64,000 nucleotides of DNA from Stutzerimonas nosocomialis (GTDB taxonomy: Bacteria > Pseudomonadota > Gammaproteobacteria > Pseudomonadales > Pseudomonadaceae). Positions 1 through 10,797 of the stretch are shown here, piece after piece (within the stretch, counting starts at the first letter, position 1; each line of letters opens with the position of its first letter). Below the pieces are notes generated by a model, which saw only the letters and a list, made by a program, of their open reading frames with translations, was not told the DNA's origin and did not search any database. The stretch spans positions 23,100 to 87,099 of the forward strand of contig NZ_QLAE01000021.1 in NCBI RefSeq assembly GCF_005876855.1, given 5' to 3'. Both the position numbers and the translations under genes were made by a program.

Positions 1-1
1 C

Positions 2-1132
2 GGCGCCGACAGCTTCCCGCTGCTGGCCGTGCCTTTCTTCATCCTGGCCGGCGAGCTGATGAACGCCGGCGGGATTTCACGCCGCATCATCGCCATGGCG
101 CAGGCCTATTTCGGCCACAAGCGCGGTGGCCTGGGCTACGTCGCCATCGCCGCCTCGGTGCTCCTGGCGAGCATGTCCGGCTCGGCCCTGGCCGACACCG
201 CCGCGCTGGCGACGTTGCTGCTGCCGATGATGCGCGAGCGAGGCTACCCGCTGAGCTCGTCTTCGGGGCTGGTGTCGGCGGGCGGCATCATCGCGCCGAT
301 CATTCCGCCGTCGATGCCCTTCGTCATCTATGGCGTGGTGACCAATACCTCGATCAGCCAGCTGTTCCTCGCCGGGATGGTGCCGGGGCTGATCATGGGC
401 ATGGGGCTGGTGGTGGCCTGGACCATCATCGCCCGCAAGATCGACGAGCCGAAGCAGGAAAAGGCCAGCGCGGCGGTGCGCCGCAAGGTGCTGGTGGACG
501 GCGCGGCGGCGCTGATGCTTCCGGTGATCATCGTCGGCGGGCTGCGCGGCGGGCTGTTCACCCCGACCGAAGCGGCGGTGGTGGCGGCGGTCTATGCGCT
601 GGCCGTGTCCACGCTGCTGTATCGCGAGCTTAACTGGGCGGGGCTGGTGGAGGTGCTGACCCGCGCCAGCCGGACCACCGCCTCGGTGATGTTCCTCTGC
701 GCCGCGGCTACCGTGTCGGCCTACATGATCACCCTGGCGCAGCTGCCCGACGAGATTGCCGTGATGCTCGGCCCGCTGGCCGAGAATCCCAAGCTGCTGA
801 TGGTCGCCATCATGCTGCTGATGATCGCCGTCGGCATGGTGCTCGACCTGACCCCGACCATCCTGATCCTGGGCCCGGTGCTCGCGCCGATCGCCATCAA
901 GGCGGGCATCGACCCGGTCTATTTCGGCGTGATGTTCGTGCTGATCGGCTCGATCGGCCTGATCACGCCGCCGGTGGGCACGGTGCTCAACGTGGTGGGC
1001 GGCATTGGCCGGCTGCGCATGGAGACGCTGGTGCGCGGGGTGGTCCCGTTCTTCCTGATCTACATGGTCATCGTCGTGCTGCTGATCGCCGCGCCGTCGA
1101 TCATCACCGCGCCGCTGGCCTGGCTTCGCTGA
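2..1132 (+). CDS. TRAP transporter large permease (DctM family), 5' truncated
   Basis: Inner-membrane ion-coupled permease of a tripartite TRAP uptake system. The reading frame is open from base 2, and the first residues (GADSFPLLAVPFFILAG) match the conserved early helix of DctM proteins. About 50 N-terminal residues of a ~425-residue family therefore lie before the window. Family hallmarks seen are the glycine/serine-rich SMSGSALADTAAL stretch and the GGIIAPIIPPS motif, plus about ten hydrophobic segments. The binding protein follows 88 bp downstream, giving a permease-then-binding-protein order like yiaMNO. The small DctQ permease should lie just outside the window. The substrate is not evident; the following LacI-type regulator suggests a sugar acid (inference). 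Confidence 0.93.
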   Translation, partial: GADSFPLLAVPFFILAGELMNAGGISRRIIAMAQAYFGHKRGGLGYVAIAASVLLASMSGSALADTAALATLLLPMMRERGYPLSSSSGLVSAGGIIAPIIPPSMPFVIYGVVTNTSISQLFLAGMVPGLIMGMGLVVAWTIIARKIDEPKQEKASAAVRRKVLVDGAAALMLPVIIVGGLRGGLFTPTEAAVVAAVYALAVSTLLYRELNWAGLVEVLTRASRTTASVMFLCAAATVSAYMITLAQLPDEIAVMLGPLAENPKLLMVAIMLLMIAVGMVLDLTPTILILGPVLAPIAIKAGIDPVYFGVMFVLIGSIGLITPPVGTVLNVVGGIGRLRMETLVRGVVPFFLIYMVIVVLLIAAPSIITAPLAWLR

Positions 1133-1220
1133 GCACCACCTGCCTGGCCCGCGATTCGACGGGCCAGGCCCTCGCCACGGCGAGGAATGATTCTTCCCAC
1201 AACAACAAAAGGTACGTGTC

Positions 1221-2237
1221 ATGAAAAGCTTGCTCATCGCCGCCCTGGCGGCCGCCACCTTCGGTGGCTCCCTCGTTGCCGTCAGCGCCCAGGCGGCTGA
1301 CGACATCCGCCCACGGATGATCCGCTTCGGCTACGGCCTCAATGAAGACAGCAACCAGGGACGCGCGGCCAAGCTGCTCGCCGAGGAGGTCGCCAAGGCC
1401 TCGGGCGGCAAGCTGAAGATGCGCACCTTCGCCTCGGCCAGCCTCGGTTCGGACGACCAGATGCAGAACGCGCTGATCGGCGGCGCCCAGGAAATGATGG
1501 TGGGTTCGACCGCGACGCTGGTGGGCATCGCCAAGGAAATGGCCGTGTGGGACACGCCGTTCCTGTTCATCAACGAGAAGCAGGCCGACCATGTGCTCGA
1601 CGGCCCGGTAGGGCGGCAGGTGATGGACGCGCTGGAAGCCAAGGGCATGGTCGGGCTGGTGTATTGGGAGAACGGCTTTCGCAACCTGACCAACAACGTC
1701 CGCCCGATCGAGAAGATGGAAGATTTCAACGGCGTGAAGCTGCGGGTGATGCCCAACCCGGTGTTCATCGACACCTTCCGCCAGATGGGCGCCAACGCCG
1801 TGCCGCTGCCGTTCTCCGAGCTGTTCACCGCGCTGGAGACCAAGGCGGTCGATGGCCAGGAAAATCCCTACAACACCATCCTGTCGTCCAAGTTCTACGA
1901 GGTGCAGAAGTACCTGAGCGTGACCAACCACGTCTACAGCCCCTGGATCGTGACCGCGTCCAAGCGCTGGTGGGACGGCCTGTCCAAGACCGAGCAGGAG
2001 ATCATCATGCAGGCGGCCGTGAAGGCCCGCGATGCCGAGCGTGAGGACACCCGCGCCGAAGCCCGCGAGGCGCTGGCAGCGATCAGGGAGCACGGCATGC
2101 AGATCAACGAGGTCACCCCCGAAGAGGTGGCGCGGATGCGCGAGAAAGCCAAGCCGGCGATCCAGACGGTGATCGACACGGTGGGGCAGCCATTGTTCGA
2201 TCAGGTCCAGGCCGAAATCGCAAAGGCACCGCAGTAA
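1221..2237 (+). CDS. TRAP transporter periplasmic solute-binding protein (DctP family)
   Basis: Periplasmic binding protein of 338 residues that should deliver substrate to the DctM permease encoded upstream. A signal peptide is visible (KSLL, hydrophobic core, cleavage after AQA near residue 26). The DctP fold shows in FGYGLNEDSNQGRAAKLLAEE near the N terminus and in the central GVKLRVMPNPVFIDTFRQMG segment with its conserved Arg for a substrate carboxylate. QENPYNTILSSKFYEVQKY is the typical late motif. The length is normal. The start is an ATG after a purine-rich AAAAGG stretch. Substrate specificity cannot be read from sequence; carboxylates such as sugar acids are usual for the family. 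Confidence 0.93.
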   Translation: MKSLLIAALAAATFGGSLVAVSAQAADDIRPRMIRFGYGLNEDSNQGRAAKLLAEEVAKASGGKLKMRTFASASLGSDDQMQNALIGGAQEMMVGSTATLVGIAKEMAVWDTPFLFINEKQADHVLDGPVGRQVMDALEAKGMVGLVYWENGFRNLTNNVRPIEKMEDFNGVKLRVMPNPVFIDTFRQMGANAVPLPFSELFTALETKAVDGQENPYNTILSSKFYEVQKYLSVTNHVYSPWIVTASKRWWDGLSKTEQEIIMQAAVKARDAEREDTRAEAREALAAIREHGMQINEVTPEEVARMREKAKPAIQTVIDTVGQPLFDQVQAEIAKAPQ

Positions 2238-2245
2238 GGCTGTCG

Positions 2246-2265
2246 GGCGCCTCTTCGGAGGCGCC
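2246..2265 (+). terminator. GC-rich hairpin with TTCG loop after the TRAP binding-protein gene
   Basis: A perfect 8-bp stem GGCGCCTC / GAGGCGCC closes on a TTCG tetraloop nine bases after the TRAP binding-protein stop. No T-run follows, so it may be an mRNA 3' stabiliser or a weak terminator rather than a classical intrinsic terminator. A TAGAAT hexamer at 2276-2281, just before the LacI-family gene, could be that gene's -10 element. Confidence 0.5.
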
Positions 2266-2308
2266 TGCCAAACGGTAGAATCGCGCCTCCCCAGTTTCCG
2301 GATCCGTC

Positions 2309-3328
2309 ATGAGTTCTCGTCGCCGCCGCTCGCCGGAGCGAGCCACCCTGTCCGATGTCGCCAAGAGCGCCGGCTGTTCGCTGATGTCCGCATCGCGGGC
2401 GCTGTCGCAACCCGAACGGGTATCCGATGCCCTGCGCGAGCGGGTCATGGAGGCGGTGCGGGCGCTGGGCTACGTGCCGCACCCCGCGGCCCGCAGCCTG
2501 GCCAGCGCCCGTTCCAACCTGGTCGCGGTGATCATCCCGTCGCTGTCCAACGCGGTCTTCGTCGACACCGTGGAGGCGATCCAGCGGGTGCTGATGCCTG
2601 CCGGCTACGAGCTGATGATCGGGGTGAGCCATTACCGTCCCGAAGAAGACGAGCGGCTGCTGCGGGCCTATCTGGCGCATCAGCCGGCCGGGCTGCTGGT
2701 GACCGGTTTCGAGCGCAGCGACGCGGCGCGCGAGGTGCTCGGCAGCTACGACAGTCCCATCGTGACCCTGATGGAGCTCAGCGACGCCGAGGAAGACTAT
2801 TGCGTCGGGTTCTCGCAGTTCGACGCCGGCGCGCAGATGACGCGCCACCTGCTGCAGCGCGGTTACCGGCACATCGCCTTCGCCGCCGCCCAGCTGGACC
2901 CGCGAACCCTGCAGCGCGCCGAAGGTTATCGCCAGGCGATGCGCGAGGCCGGGCGCCACGAACCGGCGCTGGAGCTGCTGACCCCCGCGGTGTCGTCCAT
3001 TGGCCTGGGCGCCGAGCTGCTCGACCAGTTGCTGGCCCGCCATCCCGAAATCGATGCGGTGTTCTTCAACAACGACGACCTGGCGCTCGGCGCGCTGTTT
3101 CGCGCGCGTCAGCTGGCGCTCGAAGTGCCGCAGCGCCTGGCCATCGCCGGTTTCAACGATCTGCCGGCGGCGGCCTGGATGCATCCGGCGCTGACCACCG
3201 TACGCACCACGCGCGGGCGGATAGGGGAGCTGGCCGGGCAGATGCTGCTCAGCCTGATGCGCGGCGAGCAGCCGCCGCAGCGGCGCATCGACGTGGGTTT
3301 CGAGGTGGTGATGCGTGACAGCGCCTGA
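2309..3328 (+). CDS. LacI-family transcriptional regulator (GntR/PtxS-like)
   Basis: DNA-binding repressor of 339 residues. The N-terminal LacI helix-turn-helix covers about residues 12-60: ATLSDVAKSAGCSLMSASRA followed by the hinge motif HPAARSLASARS. A periplasmic-binding-protein-like effector domain follows from about residue 68, with the usual FNNDDLALGAL and IAGFNDLPAAAWMHPALTTV motifs. It lies 71 bp after the TRAP binding-protein gene on the same strand and so probably controls that transporter in response to its sugar-acid substrate (inference from context). It resembles the LacI-type gluconate regulators of pseudomonads, but the ligand is not proven. Confidence 0.9.
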   Translation: MSSRRRRSPERATLSDVAKSAGCSLMSASRALSQPERVSDALRERVMEAVRALGYVPHPAARSLASARSNLVAVIIPSLSNAVFVDTVEAIQRVLMPAGYELMIGVSHYRPEEDERLLRAYLAHQPAGLLVTGFERSDAAREVLGSYDSPIVTLMELSDAEEDYCVGFSQFDAGAQMTRHLLQRGYRHIAFAAAQLDPRTLQRAEGYRQAMREAGRHEPALELLTPAVSSIGLGAELLDQLLARHPEIDAVFFNNDDLALGALFRARQLALEVPQRLAIAGFNDLPAAAWMHPALTTVRTTRGRIGELAGQMLLSLMRGEQPPQRRIDVGFEVVMRDSA

Positions 3329-3342
3329 GGCGCTGCGCCCGC

Positions 3343-4260
3343 TCACTCGGCCCGGCTTGCCTGGGCGGTGACCTGCTGGGCGATCTCGATCATCTGTTCG
3401 CGCATCCAGCGGTTGGCCGGGTCCTGGTCCGTGCTCTCGTGCCAGTAGATGTGGGTTTCCAGCGTCGGGATGTCCACCGGCAGCGGCGCCTGATGCAGGT
3501 CGTGGCGGCGGGCGAAGCGCTCCGGCACGGTCACCGCCATGTCGGTCTGCTGGATGACCTGGGTCGCCATCATGTAGTGCTGCGAGCGCAGGGCGATCTT
3601 GCGCTGCTGGCCCATCTTGCCCAGCGCCAGGTCGACCATGCCCAGGCCGCTGCGGCGGCTGGAGATGTGGATGTGCGACAGCGACAGATACTCCTCCAGG
3701 CTCAGGCGTTCCTTGGCCAGCGGATGCCCGCGGCGCATGGCGCAGACGTAGCGGTCCTCCAGCAGCTTGACGTGGCGGACCTGCGGATCGGTATTGAGGG
3801 GCGCGTCCATGGCGAAATCCAGCCGCCCGGCGGCCAGTTCCTTGGTGGTCTCGCGGCGCTTGGCCAGCATGCTTTCGATCTTCACGTTCGGCGCAAGCCG
3901 GCGCAGCCGCTGGAACAGGGGCGGCAGGACCACCGCCTCGGTGAGGTCGGTCATGCTGATGCGGAAGGTCTTGTTGGCCTGCAGCGGGTTGAAGGTGCGG
4001 CTTTCCTGGACCGACACCCGCAGCAGCTGCAGTGCGTTGCGCACCGGGCCGATGATGTTCTGGGCCATGGGTGTGGGCACCATGCCTTGCGCGGTGCGCA
4101 CGAACAGCGGGTCGTTGAAGGTCTCGCGCAGGCGGGCCAGGGCGTTGGAAACCGCGGGCTGGGTGATGCCGACGATCTGCCCGGCACGGGTCAGATTCGC
4201 CTCGGTATAGATGGCATCGAACACGATGAACAGATTGAGATCGACCTTGTTCAGATTCAT
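3343..4260 (-). CDS. LysR-family transcriptional regulator
   Basis: LysR-type regulator of 305 residues. I chose the ATG at 4260 because the canonical opening (MNLNKVDLNLFIVFDAIYTE) begins there; the open frame runs about 33 codons further upstream without family similarity. The winged helix covers residues 5-65 (ANLTRAGQIVGITQPAVSNAL is the recognition region), followed by a PBP2-type effector domain. The opening resembles the NodD/SyrM/LeuO branch. It diverges from the acyl-CoA dehydrogenase gene across a 141-bp AT-richer gap, the normal arrangement for a LysR regulator and its target, so control of that gene is likely (inference). Confidence 0.9.
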   Translation of the reverse strand: MNLNKVDLNLFIVFDAIYTEANLTRAGQIVGITQPAVSNALARLRETFNDPLFVRTAQGMVPTPMAQNIIGPVRNALQLLRVSVQESRTFNPLQANKTFRISMTDLTEAVVLPPLFQRLRRLAPNVKIESMLAKRRETTKELAAGRLDFAMDAPLNTDPQVRHVKLLEDRYVCAMRRGHPLAKERLSLEEYLSLSHIHISSRRSGLGMVDLALGKMGQQRKIALRSQHYMMATQVIQQTDMAVTVPERFARRHDLHQAPLPVDIPTLETHIYWHESTDQDPANRWMREQMIEIAQQVTAQASRAE

Positions 4261-4401
4261 TTCCGTATGTGCTCCGCTTCTATTTGTTTTCGCGATCATA
4301 TATCGGTGATGAATGTTAATACACACCGAAAATAGCTTAGATAAATCAAAGTCCCTCAACTAGCATTCCTGCCACAACACCCACCCGCAGAAGGTATCCC
4401 C

Positions 4402-5628
4402 ATGGATTTCGCCTACTCCCCCAAGGTTCAAGAGCTGCGAGAGCGCGTCCAGGCGTTCATGGATGCGCATGTCTATCCGGCCGAAAAGATCTTCTACCAG
4501 CAGGTCGCCGAAGGCGATCGCTGGCAGCCCACCGCGATAGTCGAAGAACTCAAGGCGAAGGCGAAGGCCGAGGGACTGTGGAACCTCTTCCTGCCCGATT
4601 CCGAACTCGGATTCGGGCTCACCAACCTCGAATACGCGCCGCTGGCCGAAATCATGGGCAGCTCGGGGCTGGGCTCCGAAGCCTTCAACTGCTCGGCGCC
4701 GGACACCGGCAACATGGAAGTCCTGGTGCGCTACGGCAGCGAGGCGCAGAAGAAACAGTGGCTCGAGCCCCTGCTGCGCGGCGAGATCCGTTCGGCCTTC
4801 GGCATGACCGAGCCGGCGGTGGCGTCCTCCGACGCGACCAACATGCAGGCCCGTGCCGTGCGCGAGGGCGACGAGTGGGTGATCAACGGCCGCAAGTGGT
4901 GGACCTCCGGTGCCTGCGACCCGCGCTGCAAGGTGATGATCTTCATGGGCCTGACCAATCCGGATGCGCCGCGCCACCAGCAGCACTCGATGATCCTGGT
5001 GCCGATGGATGCGCCCGGCCTGAAGGTACTCCGCCCGCTACCGGTGTTCGGTTACGACGATGCGCCCCATGGCCACGCCGAAGTGCTGCTGGAGAACGTG
5101 CGGGTGCCGTACGAGAACGTGCTGCTGGGCGAGGGCCGCGGGTTCGAGATCGCCCAGGGTCGCCTGGGACCGGGCCGTATCCACCACTGCATGCGTTCGG
5201 TGGGGGTCGCCGAGCGCGCCCTGAAGCTGATGTGCGAGCGCTCGGTCAGCCGCACCGCTTTCGGCAAGCCGCTGGCGCGCCTGGGCGCCAACCTCGACCA
5301 CATCGCCGAGTCGCGGATCGAGATCAACATGGCGCGCATGCTGACGCTCAATGCGGCCTACATGATGGATACGGTGGGCAACAAGATCGCGGCCAGCGAG
5401 ATCGCCCAGATCAAGGTCGTGGCGCCGAACGTCGCGCTGAAGGTGATCGACCGCGCCATCCAGATCCACGGCGGTGCCGGTGTGTCCGAGGACTTCCCGC
5501 TGGCCCACTGGTATGCGGCGCAGCGCACCCTGCGTCTGGCCGACGGCCCGGACGAAGTGCACCGCGCCTCGATCGCCAAGCTGGAGCTCGGCAAGTACGT
5601 GCCACGCGAGCTGTTGCGCAGTCACTGA
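4402..5628 (+). CDS. acyl-CoA dehydrogenase family protein (ACAD10/11-like)
   Basis: FAD-dependent flavoprotein of 408 residues that should introduce an alpha,beta double bond into an acyl-CoA. The family signatures [15 protein letters not shown] (FAD/substrate loop) and [11 protein letters not shown] are near residues 133-175. The C-terminal [20 protein letters not shown] and [18 protein letters not shown] are typical of the long ACAD10/ACAD11-like branch rather than short-chain enzymes. The gene is monocistronic, with a LysR gene divergent upstream and a strong terminator 16 bp downstream. The actual acyl substrate is unknown; the isolated position argues against a complete beta-oxidation operon here. 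Confidence 0.9.
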   Translation: MDFAYSPKVQELRERVQAFMDAHVYPAEKIFYQQVAEGDRWQPTAIVEELKAKAKAEGLWNLFLPDSELGFGLTNLEYAPLAEIMGSSGLGSEAFNCSAPDTGNMEVLVRYGSEAQKKQWLEPLLRGEIRSAFGMTEPAVASSDATNMQARAVREGDEWVINGRKWWTSGACDPRCKVMIFMGLTNPDAPRHQQHSMILVPMDAPGLKVLRPLPVFGYDDAPHGHAEVLLENVRVPYENVLLGEGRGFEIAQGRLGPGRIHHCMRSVGVAERALKLMCERSVSRTAFGKPLARLGANLDHIAESRIEINMARMLTLNAAYMMDTVGNKIAASEIAQIKVVAPNVALKVIDRAIQIHGGAGVSEDFPLAHWYAAQRTLRLADGPDEVHRASIAKLELGKYVPRELLRSH

Positions 5629-5644
5629 TCGAGCGACAGCACAT

Positions 5645-5671
5645 AAAAAGGCCCGCGTAAGAGGGCCTTTT
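5645..5671. terminator. bidirectional intrinsic terminator
   Basis: AAAAAGGCCC, an 8-base spacer, then GGGCCTTTT. The stem is flanked by an A-run on one side and a T-run on the other, so it can terminate both the acyl-CoA dehydrogenase gene (plus strand) and the convergent xylulokinase/mannitol operon (minus strand, stop at 5703). Confidence 0.9.
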
Positions 5672-5702
5672 GCATCACGCCAGGCCGGGCGGCGGCGAGG
5701 CC

Positions 5703-7190
5703 TCAGCCGTGCAACGCTTCGATATGGCGCCGATAGCGACGATAGGCCTCGTCGTAGAGCGGCACGTTGTCCTGGATCGGCTGCACCGCGCTGCTCGCGT
5801 CCAGCCGCACGCAGCGCTCGCAGATGTCGGCGAGGCTGGCCGTCGGGTCGTCCTGACGGGCCAGGCACCAGGCCGCCTGTATCGCGCCTCCCAGGGCGGC
5901 CGCTTCGCTGTGCTCGGTGCAGATCACCGGCATCGCCATGCTGTCGGCCACCAGCTGGCGCCAGAGCGGGCTTTTCGCGCCGCCGCCGATCAGGCGGATG
6001 CTGTCGCTGTCGATCCCGTTGTCGTGCAGCAGGTCCAGGCCGAAGCGCAGGCCGAAGGTGGTGCCTTCGAGCACGGCGCGGCAGAGGTTGGCGCGGGTCA
6101 GGTTGTCGGCGGTCAGGCCGAGCAGGGTGCCGGTGGCGTTCGGCAGCGGCGGTACCCGCTCGCCGTTGAGAAAGGGCAGCATGCTGATGCCTTCGGCACC
6201 GATCGGCGCCTGGGCGGCCAGCGTGCCGAAGCCCTCCAGATCCAGTTGCAGCAGCTCGCGCACCACGGCGTTGGCGTTGGTCAGGTTCATGGTGCAGATC
6301 AGCGACAGCCAGCCGCCCGAGGACGAGCAGAACGCGGCCACTTCCGGGTGGCGGCTCACCGCTGGCCGGTCGGTGTAGGCGTAGAGCGTGCCCGAGGTGC
6401 CGAGGCTCATGGTGATCATGCCCGGCGCGATGTTGCCGGTGCCGATCGCCCCCATCATGTTGTCGCCACCACCGCTGGAGACCAGCGCCCGCGGGTTCAG
6501 CCCCAGCCGTTCGGCGATCCCGGGGCGCAGCGTGCCGACCGGTGCGTGCGGTTCTATCAGCTCGGGCAAGGCCCGCTCGAGGCGTCCGCTGGGGTCGATC
6601 TGGCGCAGCAGCGGCAGGTCCCATTGGCGGGTGCGCACGTCGAAGTAGCCGCTGCCGGAGGCGTCACCGTATTCGGTGCAGCAGCGCCCGGTGAGCCAGT
6701 AGTTGAGGTAGTCGTGGGGCAGCAGGATGTGAGCGATGCGCTCGAACAGCGCGGCGTGATGGCGCTGCGTCCAGAGCAGCTTGGACAGCGTGTAGCCCGG
6801 CGCGATGGCGACCCCGAGCCGCTGCAGGGCGCCTTGCTGCCCGCCCAGCAATGCCAGCAGCTCATCGTTCTCGGGCGTCGATTCGGTATCGCACCAGAGC
6901 TTGGCCGGACGCAGCACCTCGCCGGCGGCATCCAGCGCGACGAGCCCGTGCTGCTGACCGGAAATGCCGATGCCGAGCACATCCCGACCCGGGCGACCGG
7001 CCTGGGCGAGCGCCATGCGGGTGGCTCGCTCGAAGGCATCGGTCCATTGCGTGACCTCCTGCTCGCGGCGCCCGTTGGGCCCGCTGATCAACTGGTGCGC
7101 AGCCGAGCCTTCGCCCAGCACCTGCCCGGTTTCGGCATCGAGCAGGATCGCCTTGGTGCCCTGGGTGCCGCAGTCGATGCCGAGGTACAT
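5703..7190 (-). CDS. xylB: xylulokinase-type carbohydrate kinase (MtlY/XylB)
   Basis: FGGY-family kinase of 495 residues that phosphorylates D-xylulose with ATP. The N-terminal phosphate motif GIDCGTQGTKAILLDAETG is at residues 4-22. GISGQQHGLVALD is present, and the C-terminal IRLIGGGAKSPLWRQLVAD matches the second FGGY signature. It is the last gene of the mtl operon, starting 14 bp after mtlD. In P. fluorescens the matching gene is mtlY, which lets arabitol-derived xylulose enter the pentose phosphate pathway. A bidirectional terminator lies just beyond its stop codon. Confidence 0.94.
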   Translation of the reverse strand: MYLGIDCGTQGTKAILLDAETGQVLGEGSAAHQLISGPNGRREQEVTQWTDAFERATRMALAQAGRPGRDVLGIGISGQQHGLVALDAAGEVLRPAKLWCDTESTPENDELLALLGGQQGALQRLGVAIAPGYTLSKLLWTQRHHAALFERIAHILLPHDYLNYWLTGRCCTEYGDASGSGYFDVRTRQWDLPLLRQIDPSGRLERALPELIEPHAPVGTLRPGIAERLGLNPRALVSSGGGDNMMGAIGTGNIAPGMITMSLGTSGTLYAYTDRPAVSRHPEVAAFCSSSGGWLSLICTMNLTNANAVVRELLQLDLEGFGTLAAQAPIGAEGISMLPFLNGERVPPLPNATGTLLGLTADNLTRANLCRAVLEGTTFGLRFGLDLLHDNGIDSDSIRLIGGGAKSPLWRQLVADSMAMPVICTEHSEAAALGGAIQAAWCLARQDDPTASLADICERCVRLDASSAVQPIQDNVPLYDEAYRRYRRHIEALHG

Positions 7191-7204
7191 GAGCGACCTC
7201 CTGT

Positions 7205-8680
7205 TCAGTAGGTGAGCAACAGCTCGAGGGTGCCCTTGACGCCCAGGCTGCGCAAGCGTTGCAGGCCGCGCTCGAAGGCTTCGACGAAGGCGGCGGAGCG
7301 GATCAGGTGCGGGCCGAAGATCTCTTCGCGGCCGAGCAGGCGCTGGGCGAGGCCTTCGTCCTGGTCGACCAGTGCCTGGCAGAAATCCGCACGCGGGTCG
7401 GGAATCCGGTAGCGGTTGCCCAGCTCGTCCACGCCCCGCAGATAGAGCGCCCAGGCGGCCACGACCAGGGCCGCGCGATCGAGCTGGGCGTGGTCGGCGA
7501 TCAGGCGGTTGATGGTCGGGATGGTGAACTTGGGAAACTTCGACGAACCGTCCGAGCAGACGCGCTCGAGCTGGTCGGCAATCGCCTGGTTGGAGAAGCG
7601 CTTGATGAGGGTGTTCTTGTACGCGGTCAGGTCGATGCCCGGAACCGCGGCCAGTTGCGGCGTCACGTCCAGGTCCATGTAGGCGCGGATGTAGCCGACG
7701 AACAGCGGATCGGCCATGGTCTCGTGGACGAAACGGTAGCCGCGCAGCCAGCCGAGGTAGGTCAGGGCCAGGTGGCTGCCGTTGAGCAGCTTGATCTTCA
7801 TCTCCTCATAAGGCGTGACGTCGTCGGTGAACTGCACGCCGACCTTTTCCCAGGCCGGGCGGCCGTTGACGAACTTGTCTTCCAGAACCCATTGCAGGAA
7901 GGGTTCGCAGACCACCGGCCAGGCGTCGTCGATGCCGTGTTCGTCATGCAGGTCGAGGCGATGCTGGGTGCTGGTCATCGGTGTGATGCGGTCGACCATG
8001 GCGTTGGGGAAGCTCACGTGCTCGGCGATCCAGTCGGCCAGCTGCGGATCGAGCAGGGTGGCGAAGGCGATCAGCGCCTTGCGCGTGACCTCGCCGTTGT
8101 GCGGCAGGTTATCGCAGGACATCAGGGTGAAGGGCGCGACGCCGGCGCGCCGGCGCGCGGCGAGGGCGGCGCAGATCAGGCCGAACACGCTGATCGGCTC
8201 GTCGCGGTTCATCAGGTCGTGCTGGATCAGGGGCAGCCCGGCGTTGAACTCGCCGGTGCTGTCGTCCATGCAGTAGCCGCCTTCGGTGATGGTCAGGGAG
8301 ACGATGCGAATGGCCGGGTCGGCCAGCCGGGCGATCACGGCGGCGGAACCGTCCTCGACCAGCAGCATGTCGCGGATCGCCCCCATCACCTGCACCTTGG
8401 TGTCCGGATGGTCGTCGAGTTCGACCAGGGTGTAGAGGTAGTCCTGGCCGGCCAGCGCGTCGCGCATGGCGCGCTCTTCAGGGCGCGTGCCGATGCCGCA
8501 GATGCCCCAGTCCAGGCCCTCGCCCTCGTTCATCAGCGCTTCGGTGTAGACCGCCTGGTGGGCCCGGTGGAAGCCGCCCACGCCGATGTGGGCGATGCCG
8601 GCGGTCACGCTGTCCAGGCGATAGGTCGGCTGGCGCACGTGGGCGCCCAGGTTCGGCAGGTTGTTCTGGTTCAACTTCAT
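7205..8680 (-). CDS. mtlD: mannitol 2-dehydrogenase (polyol dehydrogenase)
   Basis: Long-chain NAD-dependent polyol dehydrogenase oxidising mannitol to fructose, and usually arabitol and sorbitol too. The Rossmann motif GIAHIGVGGFHRAHQ is near residue 30 and the catalytic-region signature KIKLLNGSHLALTYLG is in the C-terminal half. I set the start at the ATG at 8680, giving 491 residues, the normal family length. The open frame continues upstream to 9124, but that part is antisense to the end of the ATPase gene and has no family similarity. It lies between mtlK and the kinase gene in the operon. Confidence 0.93.
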   Translation of the reverse strand: MKLNQNNLPNLGAHVRQPTYRLDSVTAGIAHIGVGGFHRAHQAVYTEALMNEGEGLDWGICGIGTRPEERAMRDALAGQDYLYTLVELDDHPDTKVQVMGAIRDMLLVEDGSAAVIARLADPAIRIVSLTITEGGYCMDDSTGEFNAGLPLIQHDLMNRDEPISVFGLICAALAARRRAGVAPFTLMSCDNLPHNGEVTRKALIAFATLLDPQLADWIAEHVSFPNAMVDRITPMTSTQHRLDLHDEHGIDDAWPVVCEPFLQWVLEDKFVNGRPAWEKVGVQFTDDVTPYEEMKIKLLNGSHLALTYLGWLRGYRFVHETMADPLFVGYIRAYMDLDVTPQLAAVPGIDLTAYKNTLIKRFSNQAIADQLERVCSDGSSKFPKFTIPTINRLIADHAQLDRAALVVAAWALYLRGVDELGNRYRIPDPRADFCQALVDQDEGLAQRLLGREEIFGPHLIRSAAFVEAFERGLQRLRSLGVKGTLELLLTY

Positions 8681-8778
8681 GATCGGTCTCGCTGGCATGA
8701 GGGGGCGTTGCAGCGCCGCTGCCCAGGCGCGGCCGGGCAACGGGTCCACGAAATGGCGGCCGCCGCGGCGGCCCGGAC

Positions 8779-9882
<1,104 letters not shown>

Positions 9883-9953
9883 GGGAGTTCCTCTTCAGAG
9901 AGCGTCGTGACGCGCGGCGCCTGCCGCGAGCGATGGAGTGATCGGGCGGCCGC

Positions 9954-10787
9954 TCATTTCACGGCACCGAAGGAAAGGCCGCGCACCAGCTGCTTCTGGC
10001 TGATCCAGCCGAAGACGAGAATGGGGGCGCAGGCGAGGGTGGAAACGGCCGAGAGCTTGGCCCAGAACAATCCCTCGGGGCTGGAGTAGGAGGCGATCAG
10101 CGCCGTCAGCGGCGCCGCGTTGGCCGAGGTCAGGTTGAGCGACCAGAAGGCCTCGTTCCAGCACAGGATCAGCGACAGCAGGACGGTCGAGGCCAGGCCG
10201 CCCTTGCTGATCGGCAGCAGCACGCGGGTCATTTCCTGGAAGATGCTGGCGCCGTCCATCCGCGCCGCTTCGAGGATGTCGCGGGGGATGTCCTTGAAGT
10301 AGGTGTAGATCATCCAGACCATGATCGGCAGGTTGATCAGCGTGTAGATCACGATCAGCACGCTGCGGCTGTCGAGCAGGCCGAACTGCTTGGCCAGCAG
10401 GTAGATCGGCACCAGTACGCCCACCGGCGGCAGCATCTTGGTCGAGAGCATCCAGAGCAGGGTGCCCTTGGTGCGCTTGGTCTCGAAGAAGGCCATGGAG
10501 TAGGCCGCGGGAATGGCGATCAGCATGCCCAGCGCGGTGGCGCCGAAGGAGATGGTCACCGAGTTCCAGGCGTACTTGAAGTAACCGCTGCGGTCCTGGA
10601 TGTGCAGGTAGTTTTCCAGCGTCGGGGTGAAGATGAACTGCGGCGGCGTGGCGAAGGCGTCGATCTCGGTCTTCAGGCTCGTCAGCAGCATCCAGAAGAT
10701 CGGGAAGAACAGCAGCAGCGCCACCGTCCAGGCCGCGATGCCGACCAGCGTGGTGTTCAGTCGGCGGCTTTGTTTGAGCGTCAGCAT
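9954..10787 (-). CDS. mtlG: polyol ABC transporter permease (MalG-like)
   Basis: Inner-membrane permease of 277 residues with six predicted membrane helices. The EAA loop (EAARMDGASIFQEMTRVLLP, about residues 177-196) contacts the ATPase. It matches the shorter partner of CUT1 systems (SmoG/MtlG). It starts 10 bp after the mtlF stop codon, so the two permeases are translated together and probably form a heterodimer. Confidence 0.92.
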   Translation of the reverse strand: MLTLKQSRRLNTTLVGIAAWTVALLLFFPIFWMLLTSLKTEIDAFATPPQFIFTPTLENYLHIQDRSGYFKYAWNSVTISFGATALGMLIAIPAAYSMAFFETKRTKGTLLWMLSTKMLPPVGVLVPIYLLAKQFGLLDSRSVLIVIYTLINLPIMVWMIYTYFKDIPRDILEAARMDGASIFQEMTRVLLPISKGGLASTVLLSLILCWNEAFWSLNLTSANAAPLTALIASYSSPEGLFWAKLSAVSTLACAPILVFGWISQKQLVRGLSFGAVK

Positions 10788-10797
10788 GAGTCCGGCC

